Below, one piece after another: positions 8,948 to 16,980 of a stretch of DNA of 44,490 bases. The position numbers and the translations under genes were made by a program. Under the pieces are notes generated by a model, which made no database searches, was not told the origin of the DNA, and saw nothing but the letters and a program-made list of their open reading frames with translations. Source of the DNA: S5-A14a sp022766365 (lineage in GTDB: Bacteria; Bacillota; Clostridia; Peptostreptococcales; Anaerovoracaceae); the NCBI GenBank assembly GCA_050313295.1, contig JBNPLD010000013.1. One strand, 5' to 3'. Each line of letters starts with the position of its first letter. The first letter of the stretch is position 1.

Positions 8948-10174
8948 CTATTTGCTTGACTTTTTCAGATGTTTGAAAAGTGATCTGGTCTTTCTTAACG
9001 GCAAGTCGGATATGAAGTGGGCAACTGCGGCTCTCCCTATGGCGGTTGTACCGGTAGCCGCAATGGTTGAACTTATTGCAGAGCCTGCAAAGGGGATAAT
9101 ATTTGCAAACTTTGAAATCTGCTGTGCAACGGTTCGAAGTGCAAAACCTGCAACCGTGACCCCGCCCAGGCTTAAGATGAATTCAAATGCTGTCTTGATA
9201 TTTATGTTTCGTCCGCTTAACCTTGCAATCAGTCCAACCATAAAAGACTGTAGTATCAACAGTACATAAAGGTCAGCAATCGGAATCGGTGTGAGTGCAA
9301 CTACGGCCGCAAGCCCTGAAAAAAGTTTTACAATTCTGTATGCAACGCCAGCCATAACTTCGGGTAACCTGAAAGTCATTCTGAAACCCATCTGTGCATT
9401 CGGATCCTTCATCAAATTTTCGAGGACCTTGCGAAACTCCCCAATATTATAAAGATTCAAAGCAGACACTGCGATGATTTCGTCAACAACGTTACCGTGG
9501 GATAAAATTCCACTTCTGTAATGACTGATTGCCTCTCTGAGATAGTTTCTGTTAATATCAATTGTAAGGGCAACTTTTCGACCTTCTTCACCGGCATTCA
9601 TGAGAACTTCATAATCATCTTCGTCGGCATCATCAGCCTTTCCGATTACAACTATAACAGGAAGCCTGTCAATTTCCATTGCTGCAAATGAATTTTTCAG
9701 TTCGGCAAAGAACCTCAGCTGAGAGTCGATATCAGTACATCCGGTGCTGTCCAGGAGCAAAATACCCACATCCGGGTTGAAGTTTGCAATCTTCATTATT
9801 TTATCTTCATCTCCCGAGGCTCTGGTTTCAAAAACTTCAAGTTCGGTCACTCCACCTCGCTTACATGAATAAACATCGATATCTTTATGGACTTTGTTTG
9901 CAGTTTGGACAACCATAGCTCCGCAAATAGCATTTACCAATGCACTTTTTCCGACACCATCATCTCCGACAATCAGAAGTCTGGGTGGCCTTTGAGTGAC
10001 TATAGAGTTCATCAATTCATTAAGTTCCTTGTCCTGACCCAGGTGATCTTTAAGCATTGTTTTTGTAGACGAAGGTATGAAGAATGGAAGATCATCCAGA
10101 ATCTTCTCAAATTTGTTATAATAATTACGGACATTTTCCAATCTCTCCAGCACTACTTTCTTGTCGTCTTTCAT
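8948..10174 (-). CDS. GTPase with DUF697-like C-terminal membrane domain
   Basis: The protein has 408 residues. A P-loop GTPase domain comes first: G1 GDDGVGKSALVN at about 70-81, a DSTG in place of the usual DxxG, and VIGKADDAD as a G4-like motif in which the usual asparagine is glycine. The second half resembles DUF697 (YcjF-like) domains. It has hydrophobic segments (SGLAAVVALTPIPIADLYVLLILQ split across two helices) and a Gly/Ala-rich stretch near the C-terminus, so it is probably membrane associated. Its function is unknown. Relatives are loosely tied to stress or envelope processes. A strong ribosome binding site (AGGAGGA on the minus strand, 10181-10187) supports the start. The gene stands alone in its orientation, and its stop abuts that of fumC. 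Confidence 0.8.
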   Translation of the reverse strand: MKDDKKVVLERLENVRNYYNKFEKILDDLPFFIPSSTKTMLKDHLGQDKELNELMNSIVTQRPPRLLIVGDDGVGKSALVNAICGAMVVQTANKVHKDIDVYSCKRGGVTELEVFETRASGDEDKIMKIANFNPDVGILLLDSTGCTDIDSQLRFFAELKNSFAAMEIDRLPVIVVIGKADDADEDDYEVLMNAGEEGRKVALTIDINRNYLREAISHYRSGILSHGNVVDEIIAVSALNLYNIGEFRKVLENLMKDPNAQMGFRMTFRLPEVMAGVAYRIVKLFSGLAAVVALTPIPIADLYVLLILQSFMVGLIARLSGRNINIKTAFEFILSLGGVTVAGFALRTVAQQISKFANIIPFAGSAISSTIAATGTTAIGRAAVAHFISDLPLRKTRSLFKHLKKSSK

Positions 10175-10180
10175 ATATTC

Positions 10181-10239
10181 TCCTCCTGATATCTTTTGGA
10201 TTATATGTTAATTTGTTTATCATCTGTTGATTTGTTTAT
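10181..10239 (-). promoter_or_regulatory. leader of the GTPase gene with a 14-bp direct repeat
   Basis: On the minus strand the ribosome binding site is at 10181-10187, with a TATAAT-like -10 at about 10199-10204. Upstream of that, the plus-strand sequence GTTAATTTGTTTAT (10207-10220) recurs as GTTGATTTGTTTAT (10226-10239). The two copies differ at one base and are spaced 19 bases apart. The repeat overlaps where the -35 region should be, as expected of a repressor or activator site. No good -35 is visible. Confidence 0.35.
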
Positions 10240-10241
10240 AG

Positions 10242-10457
10242 TTTTTCTACACAAATAACAGAAGTTTAAGCATAAAAATATTATCAGTTACCCTTTCAGT
10301 AAGGATACTTGCTTCTAAGCTCCTAAAAGTCAAAGAGCAGATGAAGAGCCAGGAAGAAAAGAAAGAGTCTGTCCTTGGAGCAATCAAGAAATTTAAGGCA
10401 GAAGAAAAATCAAAGCCTATTGAGAAAAAAGAAGCTTCCAAAGAAACGGAAAGATAA
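10242..10457 (+). pseudogene. possible 3' remnant of a mobile-element gene
   Basis: A plus-strand frame runs open from 10242 to a TAA at 10455-10457. Its last 40 or so codons, from the ATG at 10341, read as a charged Lys/Glu-rich tail (MKSQEEKKESVLGAIKKFKA and onward). The style matches the C-terminal tails of relaxase and other conjugative-element proteins, but this is resemblance only. No ribosome binding site precedes the ATG, and the upstream part is not convincing. I read it as a possible leftover of the element that brought in the restriction system. Chance is also possible. A weak hairpin followed by seven T residues (about 10470-10501) may terminate it. Confidence 0.25.
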
Positions 10458-10579
10458 GGAATTGTCGGGGTGGTCTTCGAACTGCACCAGCATCTTTTTT
10501 TGTATATGGAATAAATTCTAAAATAATGATAAAATATATGAAATGAAACTTCATGAACACGAATTAGAGAGGTGAAGAT

Positions 10580-10783
10580 ATGAAGGTTAGCTATAATGAA
10601 TTATGGAAAATACTAATTGATAAGAATATGAATAAAAAAGACCTGGCAGAAAAAGTATCTTTAGCACCGGCTACTATAGCAAAAATGGGTAGAGGTGAAT
10701 TTGTCAGTATGGAGATTTTATATCGAATCGGCAAAAAATTGGATGTCGATTTTGCGGATATGGTTTCAATTGTTAATGGTTAG
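10580..10783 (+). CDS. small HTH regulator (Cro/C1 family)
   Basis: This 67-residue protein is almost entirely one Cro/C1-type helix-turn-helix. KKDLAEKVSLAPATIAKMGR covers helices 2 and 3 at about 20-39, followed by SMEILYRIGKKLDVDFADMV. A ribosome binding site (GAGAGGTG, 10567-10574) precedes the ATG. The gene ends 13 bases before hsdR and is probably co-transcribed with it. By analogy with controller proteins of restriction systems it may time expression of the operon, which is inference. An imperfect palindrome, ATGAA N7 TTCAT (10538-10554), lies in its leader and could be its operator. Confidence 0.8.
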   Translation: MKVSYNELWKILIDKNMNKKDLAEKVSLAPATIAKMGRGEFVSMEILYRIGKKLDVDFADMVSIVNG

Positions 10784-10796
10784 GAGAGTGAATAAT

Positions 10797-13700
10797 ATGA
10801 GTGAGGTTAAAAATTATTCAAGAAATAAGGACTTCAATGAGGCTACAAGAGTACAAATGCCTGCGTTGGTTCATTTATCTCGCCTGGGATATAAATATTT
10901 CGGGAAAATAACTGAAGATATGAAGAGTATTAAGTATGATGGAGATACTAATATCCTTTTAGAAGTTTTTAAAAATCAGTTCAAAAAATTAAACCCTGCT
11001 CATGCTGGAGAAGTTGAAGAAGTTTTAAGAAGTATAAGGCAGGAATTAGACAATGACGATTTAGGCAAGAGTTTTTATAAGAGATTAGTAGCAATTTCTC
11101 CAACAAAACTCATTGATTTTGAAAATATAAACAACAATACTTTCCATTATACTGCTGAGTTTACTTGTAAAAATGGACAGGATGAATTCAGACCGGACAT
11201 TACACTTTTTGTAAACGGGCTTCCTCTTGTATTTATTGAAGTTAAAAAGCCTAATAATAAAGGTGGAATGGTTGCGGAAAGCAAGAGGATGAATGACCAA
11301 AGATTTCCAAACAAGAAATTTCGCAGATTTATTAACATCACTCAACTAATGATCTTCTCTAATAATATGGAATATGAAACCTTGGGAGGAATAACACCTA
11401 TTCAGGGTGCGTTTTATTGCACTGGAGCAAGAGATATAACAAAATTCAATTGTTTTAGAGAAGAAAATCCTGGCAACAATGATGTAGCTCCATTTATCCA
11501 AGATTTTCCATATTTGGATATAAATCAAGATATGGAAAAGCAAATTCTATCAGATTTTAATTGCCAAGTAATCCATACATCTCCAGAATATCAGACTAAC
11601 TTAAATGAGAACACGCCGACAAACAGAATAATTACATCAATGTGTTCAAAGCAAAGACTGTTATTTCTTCTGAAATATGGATTTGCTTATGTAAGAATAG
11701 ATAGAGAAATTGATGATGGTAAGATTGAGAGCTTAGATCAAAAGCATATTATGAGATACCAACAATTTTTTGCAACGCTTGCTGTAATAGAAAAACTGGA
11801 AGATGGGATTAAGTCTGGTGTTATTTGGCATACACAAGGAAGTGGAAAAACAGCATTGTCTTACCACTTAACCTATGCCTTAACAGATTATTATGCAAAA
11901 CAGAATAAAGTAGCTAAGTTTTATTTTATTGTAGATAGATTGGATTTGTTAGAGCAGGCATCTTCAGAATTTGAAGCAAGAGGTTTAGTGGTAAAAACTG
12001 CAAGTAGCAGAAAAGAACTGATGGCTCAATTCAGAACAAACCAATCTCAAGACGGAAACAGTGGAAAAACAGAAATCACAGTTGTCAACATTCAAAGATT
12101 TGCTGAAGATAAAGAAAAAGTTGTTATTAACGATTATGACACAAATCTTCAAAGAATATTTATCATCGATGAAGCACATCGAGGATATAATCCGAAAGGC
12201 TGTTTCTTGGCAAATCTGTTTGATGCAGATCAAGAATCTATAAAGATAGCATTGACCGGAACGCCTTTGCTTAAAGAAGAAAGAGCTTCATGGAAAGTGT
12301 TTGGTAATTACTTGCATACTTATTATTATGACAAGGCAATTCAAGATGGATATACCTTGAAAATAATAAGGGAAGATATTGAAACTTCATACCGTGAAAA
12401 GCTTTCGGAAATTTATGACAGTATTGAGCATTTGGTTGAGAAAAAAGATATAAAGAAAAGCTATATAGTAGAACACGATTCCTATGTGAAAGAGCTTTTA
12501 CGATATATTATTTCGGATTTGAAAAAATTTAGAGAAATTCAGGGAGACGATACATTAGGTGGAATGGTAATTTGCGAAACAAGTGAGCAGGCAAGGAAGC
12601 TATTTGCTTATTTCGATGAAATACAAGAAGAACTGAATTGCAACGCTTCTGTAAAAAGCAAGTTAAAAGCGGGGTTAATTCTTCACGATAGCGGTGATAA
12701 AGAAACAAGAAAAGAAATAGTTAATGATTTTAAGAAAAATAATACAATAGATATTCTTATTGTGTTTAATATGCTTTTGACCGGATTTGATGCTCCAAGA
12801 CTAAAAAGGCTATATTTCGGTAGAAAATTGAAAGATCATAATCTCCTACAAGCTTTGACGAGAGTTAATAGACCATACAAGGATAATTTCTATGGATTTG
12901 TCATTGATTTTGCAGATATTAAAAAGAACTTTGATGAGACAAATGAAGCTTATCTAAAAGAACTTAACAGGTTTAAGGATCCTGCTGAAACAGGCGATGG
13001 CAATACAATGGATACACTGAGCCAAGTTCTTGAAAGTCCTGAAGAATTAGTTGCAAAGATGAAAGAAGTAAGGCAAGTTTTATTTAACTATACCATAGAC
13101 AATGCAGAAGATTTTAGCTCCGAAATATCCACTATAGAGGATAAAGAAGAGTTGTTAAAGTTAAAAAAGGTGCTTATATCTGCAAGAGATTTATGCAATA
13201 TTGTAAGATCTTTTGGCGATGAGGAATTGAAACAAAAATTTGAAAAATTTGAGATAACAAGGTTGCCTTCAATGATTTCTGAGGTTTCACATTGCATAGA
13301 TATTATCAACCAAAAAGAAGTTTTTAGTATGCATGATGAAACGAAGCAAATTGTCAATAAGGCGATGGAGGATATAGAGTTCAGTTTTAAATCTATAAGC
13401 AAAGAAGAAATGAAGATTATATCTGGAGGCATTGAGATAAAGGAAAAATGGAAAAAAACCATAAATGAATTTGCCGAAAATTTCGATAAAGATGATCCGG
13501 AATATATCACACTTAGAGAAGCTTTCATGCAAAGATTCAAAGAACATGGTTTTGTAATTGACAGTATCAAAGAATTTAATGAGCAATCGGAAGCATTGGA
13601 AGATGTTTTAAAGAAATTGGCTGAAATTAAGAGGAAAAATACAGCGATATTACGAAGATATAATGGTGATACTAAGTTTGCTCGTGTACATAAGAGGATA

Positions 13701-13994
13701 AAAGAAGAAAATGAGCGAAGAAGGATGACTTCAGCAACTCCAATTGCATCTGAATACGATGAGGATATTGTTGATGTACTGAATACAATAAAGAGAAATA
13801 TTGATATCAAAGTTTATGATCGTAACGACATATTGAAGAAAGATGCGTATTTTGAGCAAACTGTGATGAAGGAAATAACAGACTCAATGAATAGCATGAA
13901 TTTTTCAAATAGTCGTGAAGATAGGTCATTTATTCAATTCAGAGTAAGTCGAGAATATCTTGATCAGTACAACTCTTACTACATGTATGCTTAA
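10797..13994 (+). CDS. hsdR: type I restriction enzyme, R subunit
   Basis: This is the ATP-driven translocase and nuclease of a type I restriction-modification complex. The N-terminal nuclease shows the PD-ExK pattern: D134 in RPDITLF, then E148 and K150 in FIEVKK. The helicase motor follows, with Walker A HTQGSGKT (about 345-352), IIDEAH (456-461), ALTGTP (about 485-490) and NMLLTGFDAPRL plus LLQALTRVNRPY (motifs V and VI). The length, 1065 residues from the ATG at 10797, is usual. The frame is open further upstream inside the HTH gene, but GGAGAG (10783-10788) marks 10797 as the start. The gene order is R-M-S. The gene is visibly richer in A and T than the housekeeping genes, which fits acquisition by transfer. 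Confidence 0.95.
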   Translation: MSEVKNYSRNKDFNEATRVQMPALVHLSRLGYKYFGKITEDMKSIKYDGDTNILLEVFKNQFKKLNPAHAGEVEEVLRSIRQELDNDDLGKSFYKRLVAISPTKLIDFENINNNTFHYTAEFTCKNGQDEFRPDITLFVNGLPLVFIEVKKPNNKGGMVAESKRMNDQRFPNKKFRRFINITQLMIFSNNMEYETLGGITPIQGAFYCTGARDITKFNCFREENPGNNDVAPFIQDFPYLDINQDMEKQILSDFNCQVIHTSPEYQTNLNENTPTNRIITSMCSKQRLLFLLKYGFAYVRIDREIDDGKIESLDQKHIMRYQQFFATLAVIEKLEDGIKSGVIWHTQGSGKTALSYHLTYALTDYYAKQNKVAKFYFIVDRLDLLEQASSEFEARGLVVKTASSRKELMAQFRTNQSQDGNSGKTEITVVNIQRFAEDKEKVVINDYDTNLQRIFIIDEAHRGYNPKGCFLANLFDADQESIKIALTGTPLLKEERASWKVFGNYLHTYYYDKAIQDGYTLKIIREDIETSYREKLSEIYDSIEHLVEKKDIKKSYIVEHDSYVKELLRYIISDLKKFREIQGDDTLGGMVICETSEQARKLFAYFDEIQEELNCNASVKSKLKAGLILHDSGDKETRKEIVNDFKKNNTIDILIVFNMLLTGFDAPRLKRLYFGRKLKDHNLLQALTRVNRPYKDNFYGFVIDFADIKKNFDETNEAYLKELNRFKDPAETGDGNTMDTLSQVLESPEELVAKMKEVRQVLFNYTIDNAEDFSSEISTIEDKEELLKLKKVLISARDLCNIVRSFGDEELKQKFEKFEITRLPSMISEVSHCIDIINQKEVFSMHDETKQIVNKAMEDIEFSFKSISKEEMKIISGGIEIKEKWKKTINEFAENFDKDDPEYITLREAFMQRFKEHGFVIDSIKEFNEQSEALEDVLKKLAEIKRKNTAILRRYNGDTKFARVHKRIKEENERRRMTSATPIASEYDEDIVDVLNTIKRNIDIKVYDRNDILKKDAYFEQTVMKEITDSMNSMNFSNSREDRSFIQFRVSREYLDQYNSYYMYA

Positions 13995-14004
13995 GGGAGA
14001 AAGT

Positions 14005-15627
14005 ATGAATATTAAGGAACAGACTATACAGTTAATTGATAATTTAAAAGCTACTTGCCAAGTTTATGGACTTGGTAACGATGGAAATGAATATAAAATA
14101 ATCACTCAAGTATTTCTTTTCAAGTTCCTGAATGATAAATTCGGAGTGGAAGTTAAAAAAATCAGTGAAAGACTACGAAATGCTTCTAAATGGGAAGAAG
14201 AATATAGAAAAATGACAGAGGATGAAATACTTGATTTATTTGATCAGCTTTCTCCGGATATTCCAAGATTAAATCCTGAACACTTAATATCCAACTTGTG
14301 GAATCAGCAGTCAAAAGGTGATTTTGATGTTATTTTCGATTCTACGATGACGGATATTGCAGACAAGAATAAGGAAATATTCTCCACAGAAACAACTGAA
14401 AAAACAAAAATAGCTTTATTTGAAAAAATAACTACCAATGTTACAGATGATGCACAAAGAGCTCCTTTTGCACGAGCTTTGGTGGATAAACTTATTAATT
14501 TTTCTTTTGATGAAGCATTTAATGAGCATTATGATTTTTTTGCAGCTATATTTGAGTATTTGATTAAAGACTATAATACGGCTGGTGGTGGGAAATATGC
14601 TGAATACTACACTCCTCATGCAATAGCGACAATTATGGCTCGCTTGCTTGTGGGAGAAAATAAGGATTTGCACAACATAGAATGCTACGATCCTTCGGCG
14701 GGAACAGGCACATTGCTTATGGCGTTATCACACCAAATTGGTGAAGATAAGTGTACTATCTTTTCTCAGGATATATCTCAAAGAAGTAATAAAATGTTGA
14801 AGTTGAACCTAATTTTGAATGGTTTAGTTTCTTCTTTAGATCATGCTATACAAGGAGATACCTTAGTTAGCCCGTATCATAAAAGTGATGATGGAAAAGA
14901 ACTTAGACAATTTGATTATGTAGTATCCAATCCACCTTTTAAAATGGATTTTTCTGAGAACAAAGCGAAATTAGATCAAATGCCCGTTCGATTTTGGGGT
15001 GGTGTTCCGAAAATTCCTGCTAAGAAAAAAGAAAGTATGGCAATTTATACGCTCTTCATTCAGCATGTCATAAATTCGCTTAAAAGCAACGGAAAAGGTG
15101 CGATTGTTGTTCCAACTGGATTTTTAACAGCAAAATCAGGTGTTGAAAGTAAAGTGTTAAAACACATTGTTGATAAAGAAATTATTAGTGGAGCAATTAG
15201 TATGCCGTCCAATGTTTTCGCCAATACCGGCACAAATGTATCTGTTTTATTCTTTGATAAATCAAAAGAGACAAAGAAAGTAGTCCTTATAGATGCTTCT
15301 AAGCTGGGCGAGGAATACAAAGACGGTAATAATCAAAAAAGGAGATTGCGTCCGGAAGAAATCAATAAAATAGTTGAGACATTTAACAACAAAGAAGCGG
15401 TAGAGGATTTTTCTGTTGCGGTTACATATGATGAGATAAAAGAGAAGAAGTATTCACTTGCAGCCGGTCAATATTTCGATATAAAGATTGATTATGTCGA
15501 ATTAACACGAGAAGAATTTCAGGCAAAAATGGATGAGTACCAAGCAAAATTAAAAGAATACTTTGCAGAGGGAGATAAGCTCAAGACTGAGATTATGGAA
15601 CAGTTAAAGAAGGTGAAGTATGAATAA
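14005..15627 (+). CDS. hsdM: type I restriction-modification, M subunit
   Basis: This is the N6-adenine DNA methyltransferase subunit, which works with HsdS to methylate the recognition site. S-adenosylmethionine motif I is DPSAGTG at 229-235, and catalytic motif IV is NPPF at 309-312. The family N-terminal domain (KATCQVYGLGNDGNEYK region) and the AEYYTPHAIATIM segment before motif I are present. From the ATG at 14005, preceded by AAGGGAGA (13993-14000), it has 540 residues, the usual size. It starts 10 bases after hsdR and overlaps hsdS by 8 bases. The final 35 residues are charged and may form a coiled coil that contacts HsdS. Confidence 0.96.
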   Translation: MNIKEQTIQLIDNLKATCQVYGLGNDGNEYKIITQVFLFKFLNDKFGVEVKKISERLRNASKWEEEYRKMTEDEILDLFDQLSPDIPRLNPEHLISNLWNQQSKGDFDVIFDSTMTDIADKNKEIFSTETTEKTKIALFEKITTNVTDDAQRAPFARALVDKLINFSFDEAFNEHYDFFAAIFEYLIKDYNTAGGGKYAEYYTPHAIATIMARLLVGENKDLHNIECYDPSAGTGTLLMALSHQIGEDKCTIFSQDISQRSNKMLKLNLILNGLVSSLDHAIQGDTLVSPYHKSDDGKELRQFDYVVSNPPFKMDFSENKAKLDQMPVRFWGGVPKIPAKKKESMAIYTLFIQHVINSLKSNGKGAIVVPTGFLTAKSGVESKVLKHIVDKEIISGAISMPSNVFANTGTNVSVLFFDKSKETKKVVLIDASKLGEEYKDGNNQKRRLRPEEINKIVETFNNKEAVEDFSVAVTYDEIKEKKYSLAAGQYFDIKIDYVELTREEFQAKMDEYQAKLKEYFAEGDKLKTEIMEQLKKVKYE

Positions 15628-16864
15628 AGTTAAGCTTGGAGAAATATTAAAAATCAAACACGGTTTTGCATTTAAGAGTGAAAATTATGTTGACGAAAGC
15701 AAATATGCACTGGTTACGCTTGCAAATATCTCCCCAACAAACAATTTTCAATTCAATAGAGAAAAAACAACATTTTATGGAGCATCTTTCCCAGATGGCT
15801 TCGCTTTGAAAGATGATGACTTAATTATGCCTCTTACAGAACAAGTCGTAGGATTGTTTGGGAATACTGCATTTGTTCCTAAAATTGAAGGAATAACTTT
15901 TGTGCTTAATCAGCGTGTAGGAAAGGTTGTTCCTGTGGAGGGAAAAGCTGACAAATATTATCTTCATTATTTATTGGCTACTGATTTAGTAAAAGACCAA
16001 CTTGAATATAGAGCAAGTGGAACAAGGCAGAGAAATATATCGCCTGATGATATTTATGATGTTGAAGTGTTTGTGCCAGATATAAATACACAAAAAAGTA
16101 TAGGGAAATATTTGTATGATATAGAGCAAAAAGTGAATTTGAATCATGCTATAAACGATAATTTAGAGCAACAATCCAAACTACTTTATGACTATTGGTT
16201 CACTCAATTCGATTTTCCAGATGAAAACGGAAAGCCATACCGTTCATCAGGCGGTAAGATGGTTTGGAATGAACTATTGAAGCGAGATATTCCTGCTGAT
16301 TTTAGAGTTGTTCCATTTCTTGAAGTTGCAAGTTGGGAAAGCAATAGCCAACCAGCTAAAAATAAATTTATATATGAGCAAAAAGAAGGATATGTGAGAT
16401 TTATTCAAAATAGAGACTATAATAGCAATACCTATATAACATATATTCCAATGACGCAAACTCTGAGTGTTGTTGACCGTTTTGATATACTTATGGACAA
16501 ATATGGAGATGCTGGAGCCGTTCGTTATGGACTTGAAGGGGCATTCAATGTTGCTTTAGGTAAAATATGTGTTCACAATCAAAATTATAAAGAATACATA
16601 CGTTCTTTTTTGAGTAGTGACGGCATATATAACTACTTACATAATTCGTGTATGGCGTCAACCAGAGCTTCTCTAAATGAATCAAATTTAGCAATGTTAA
16701 ATATCCTAATTCCAGATGAAAACATCATCTTTGAATATGAAAAATTGTTGCACAAAATCCGTTTAAGCATTTTACAAAACAATGATGAAACTCAAATACT
16801 CATCGATCTCCGTGATTGGCTTTTACCTATGTTAATGAACGGTCAAGCCACCATCATCGAATGA
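15620..16864 (+). CDS. hsdS: type I specificity subunit, complete and expressed copy
   Basis: HsdS sets the DNA target. It has two target-recognition domains, each reading half of a split site. TRD1 spans about 1-165. A conserved central helix follows, with YDIEQKVNLNH then AINDNL (about 170-182). TRD2 spans about 185-385, and the C-terminal conserved helix ends in DWLLPMLMNGQATIIE. The length of 414 residues is normal. The ribosome binding site lies inside hsdM, whose end it overlaps by 8 bases. The codons for INDNL hold a 14-bp core repeated in the partial hsdS genes downstream. The last 58 bases of the gene are part of a perfect 77-bp inverted repeat. TRD2 with the C-terminus is therefore on an invertible segment, and this is the ON configuration. 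Confidence 0.94.
   Translation: MNKVKLGEILKIKHGFAFKSENYVDESKYALVTLANISPTNNFQFNREKTTFYGASFPDGFALKDDDLIMPLTEQVVGLFGNTAFVPKIEGITFVLNQRVGKVVPVEGKADKYYLHYLLATDLVKDQLEYRASGTRQRNISPDDIYDVEVFVPDINTQKSIGKYLYDIEQKVNLNHAINDNLEQQSKLLYDYWFTQFDFPDENGKPYRSSGGKMVWNELLKRDIPADFRVVPFLEVASWESNSQPAKNKFIYEQKEGYVRFIQNRDYNSNTYITYIPMTQTLSVVDRFDILMDKYGDAGAVRYGLEGAFNVALGKICVHNQNYKEYIRSFLSSDGIYNYLHNSCMASTRASLNESNLAMLNILIPDENIIFEYEKLLHKIRLSILQNNDETQILIDLRDWLLPMLMNGQATIIE
16150..16166 (+). repeat. recombination core site A (centre of hsdS)
   Basis: TATAAACGATAATTTAG lies in hsdS between TRD1 and TRD2. The 14-bp core TAAACGATAATTTA (16152-16165) recurs at 16870-16883 (reverse), 18513-18526 (same strand) and 19102-19115 (reverse). 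Site A reads I-N-D-N-L in frame, as do the sites in the two partial hsdS genes, so exchange at the core keeps the frame. Confidence 0.85.
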
Positions 16865-16883
16865 TACGCTAAATTATCGTTTA
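16807..16883 (-). repeat. 77-bp inverted repeat, copy C (end of hsdS)
   Basis: These 77 bases are the exact reverse complement of 18513-18589. They hold the last 58 bases of hsdS (the conserved C-terminal helix and stop) and 19 bases beyond, ending in the 14-bp core at 16870-16883. The core is inverted relative to site A, so A and C bracket a flippable TRD2 segment of about 0.7 kb. Confidence 0.92.
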
Positions 16884-16898
16884 GCATATGAAACAAAT

Positions 16899-16943
16899 AA
16901 CTCTTATCAACGGCAAGAGTTTATTATGGAAGAACTGCCGTTG
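16899..16943 (+). promoter_or_regulatory. competing hairpins in the recombinase leader
   Basis: Two perfect inverted repeats share sequence: AACTCTT (16899-16905) with AAGAGTT (16915-16921), and CAACGGCA (16908-16915) with TGCCGTTG (16936-16943). The left arm of the second lies in the loop of the first and overlaps it by one base, so both cannot form at once. No T-run follows, so a terminator is unlikely. Control of recombinase translation or mRNA stability is possible. Confidence 0.45.
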
Positions 16944-16980
16944 GTAGTCGTTCTCTAAGAAAAAGAAAAGGAGAATGACT

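Noticed and set aside
8928..9269. Plus-strand frame of 113 codons after fumC
   Set aside because: Antisense to the DUF697-like domain of the GTPase gene, with no start signal.
13088..13810. Minus-strand open frame of 240 codons
   Set aside because: Antisense to hsdR. Its Ser/Leu/Phe-rich translation is what results from reading Lys/Glu-rich codons backwards.
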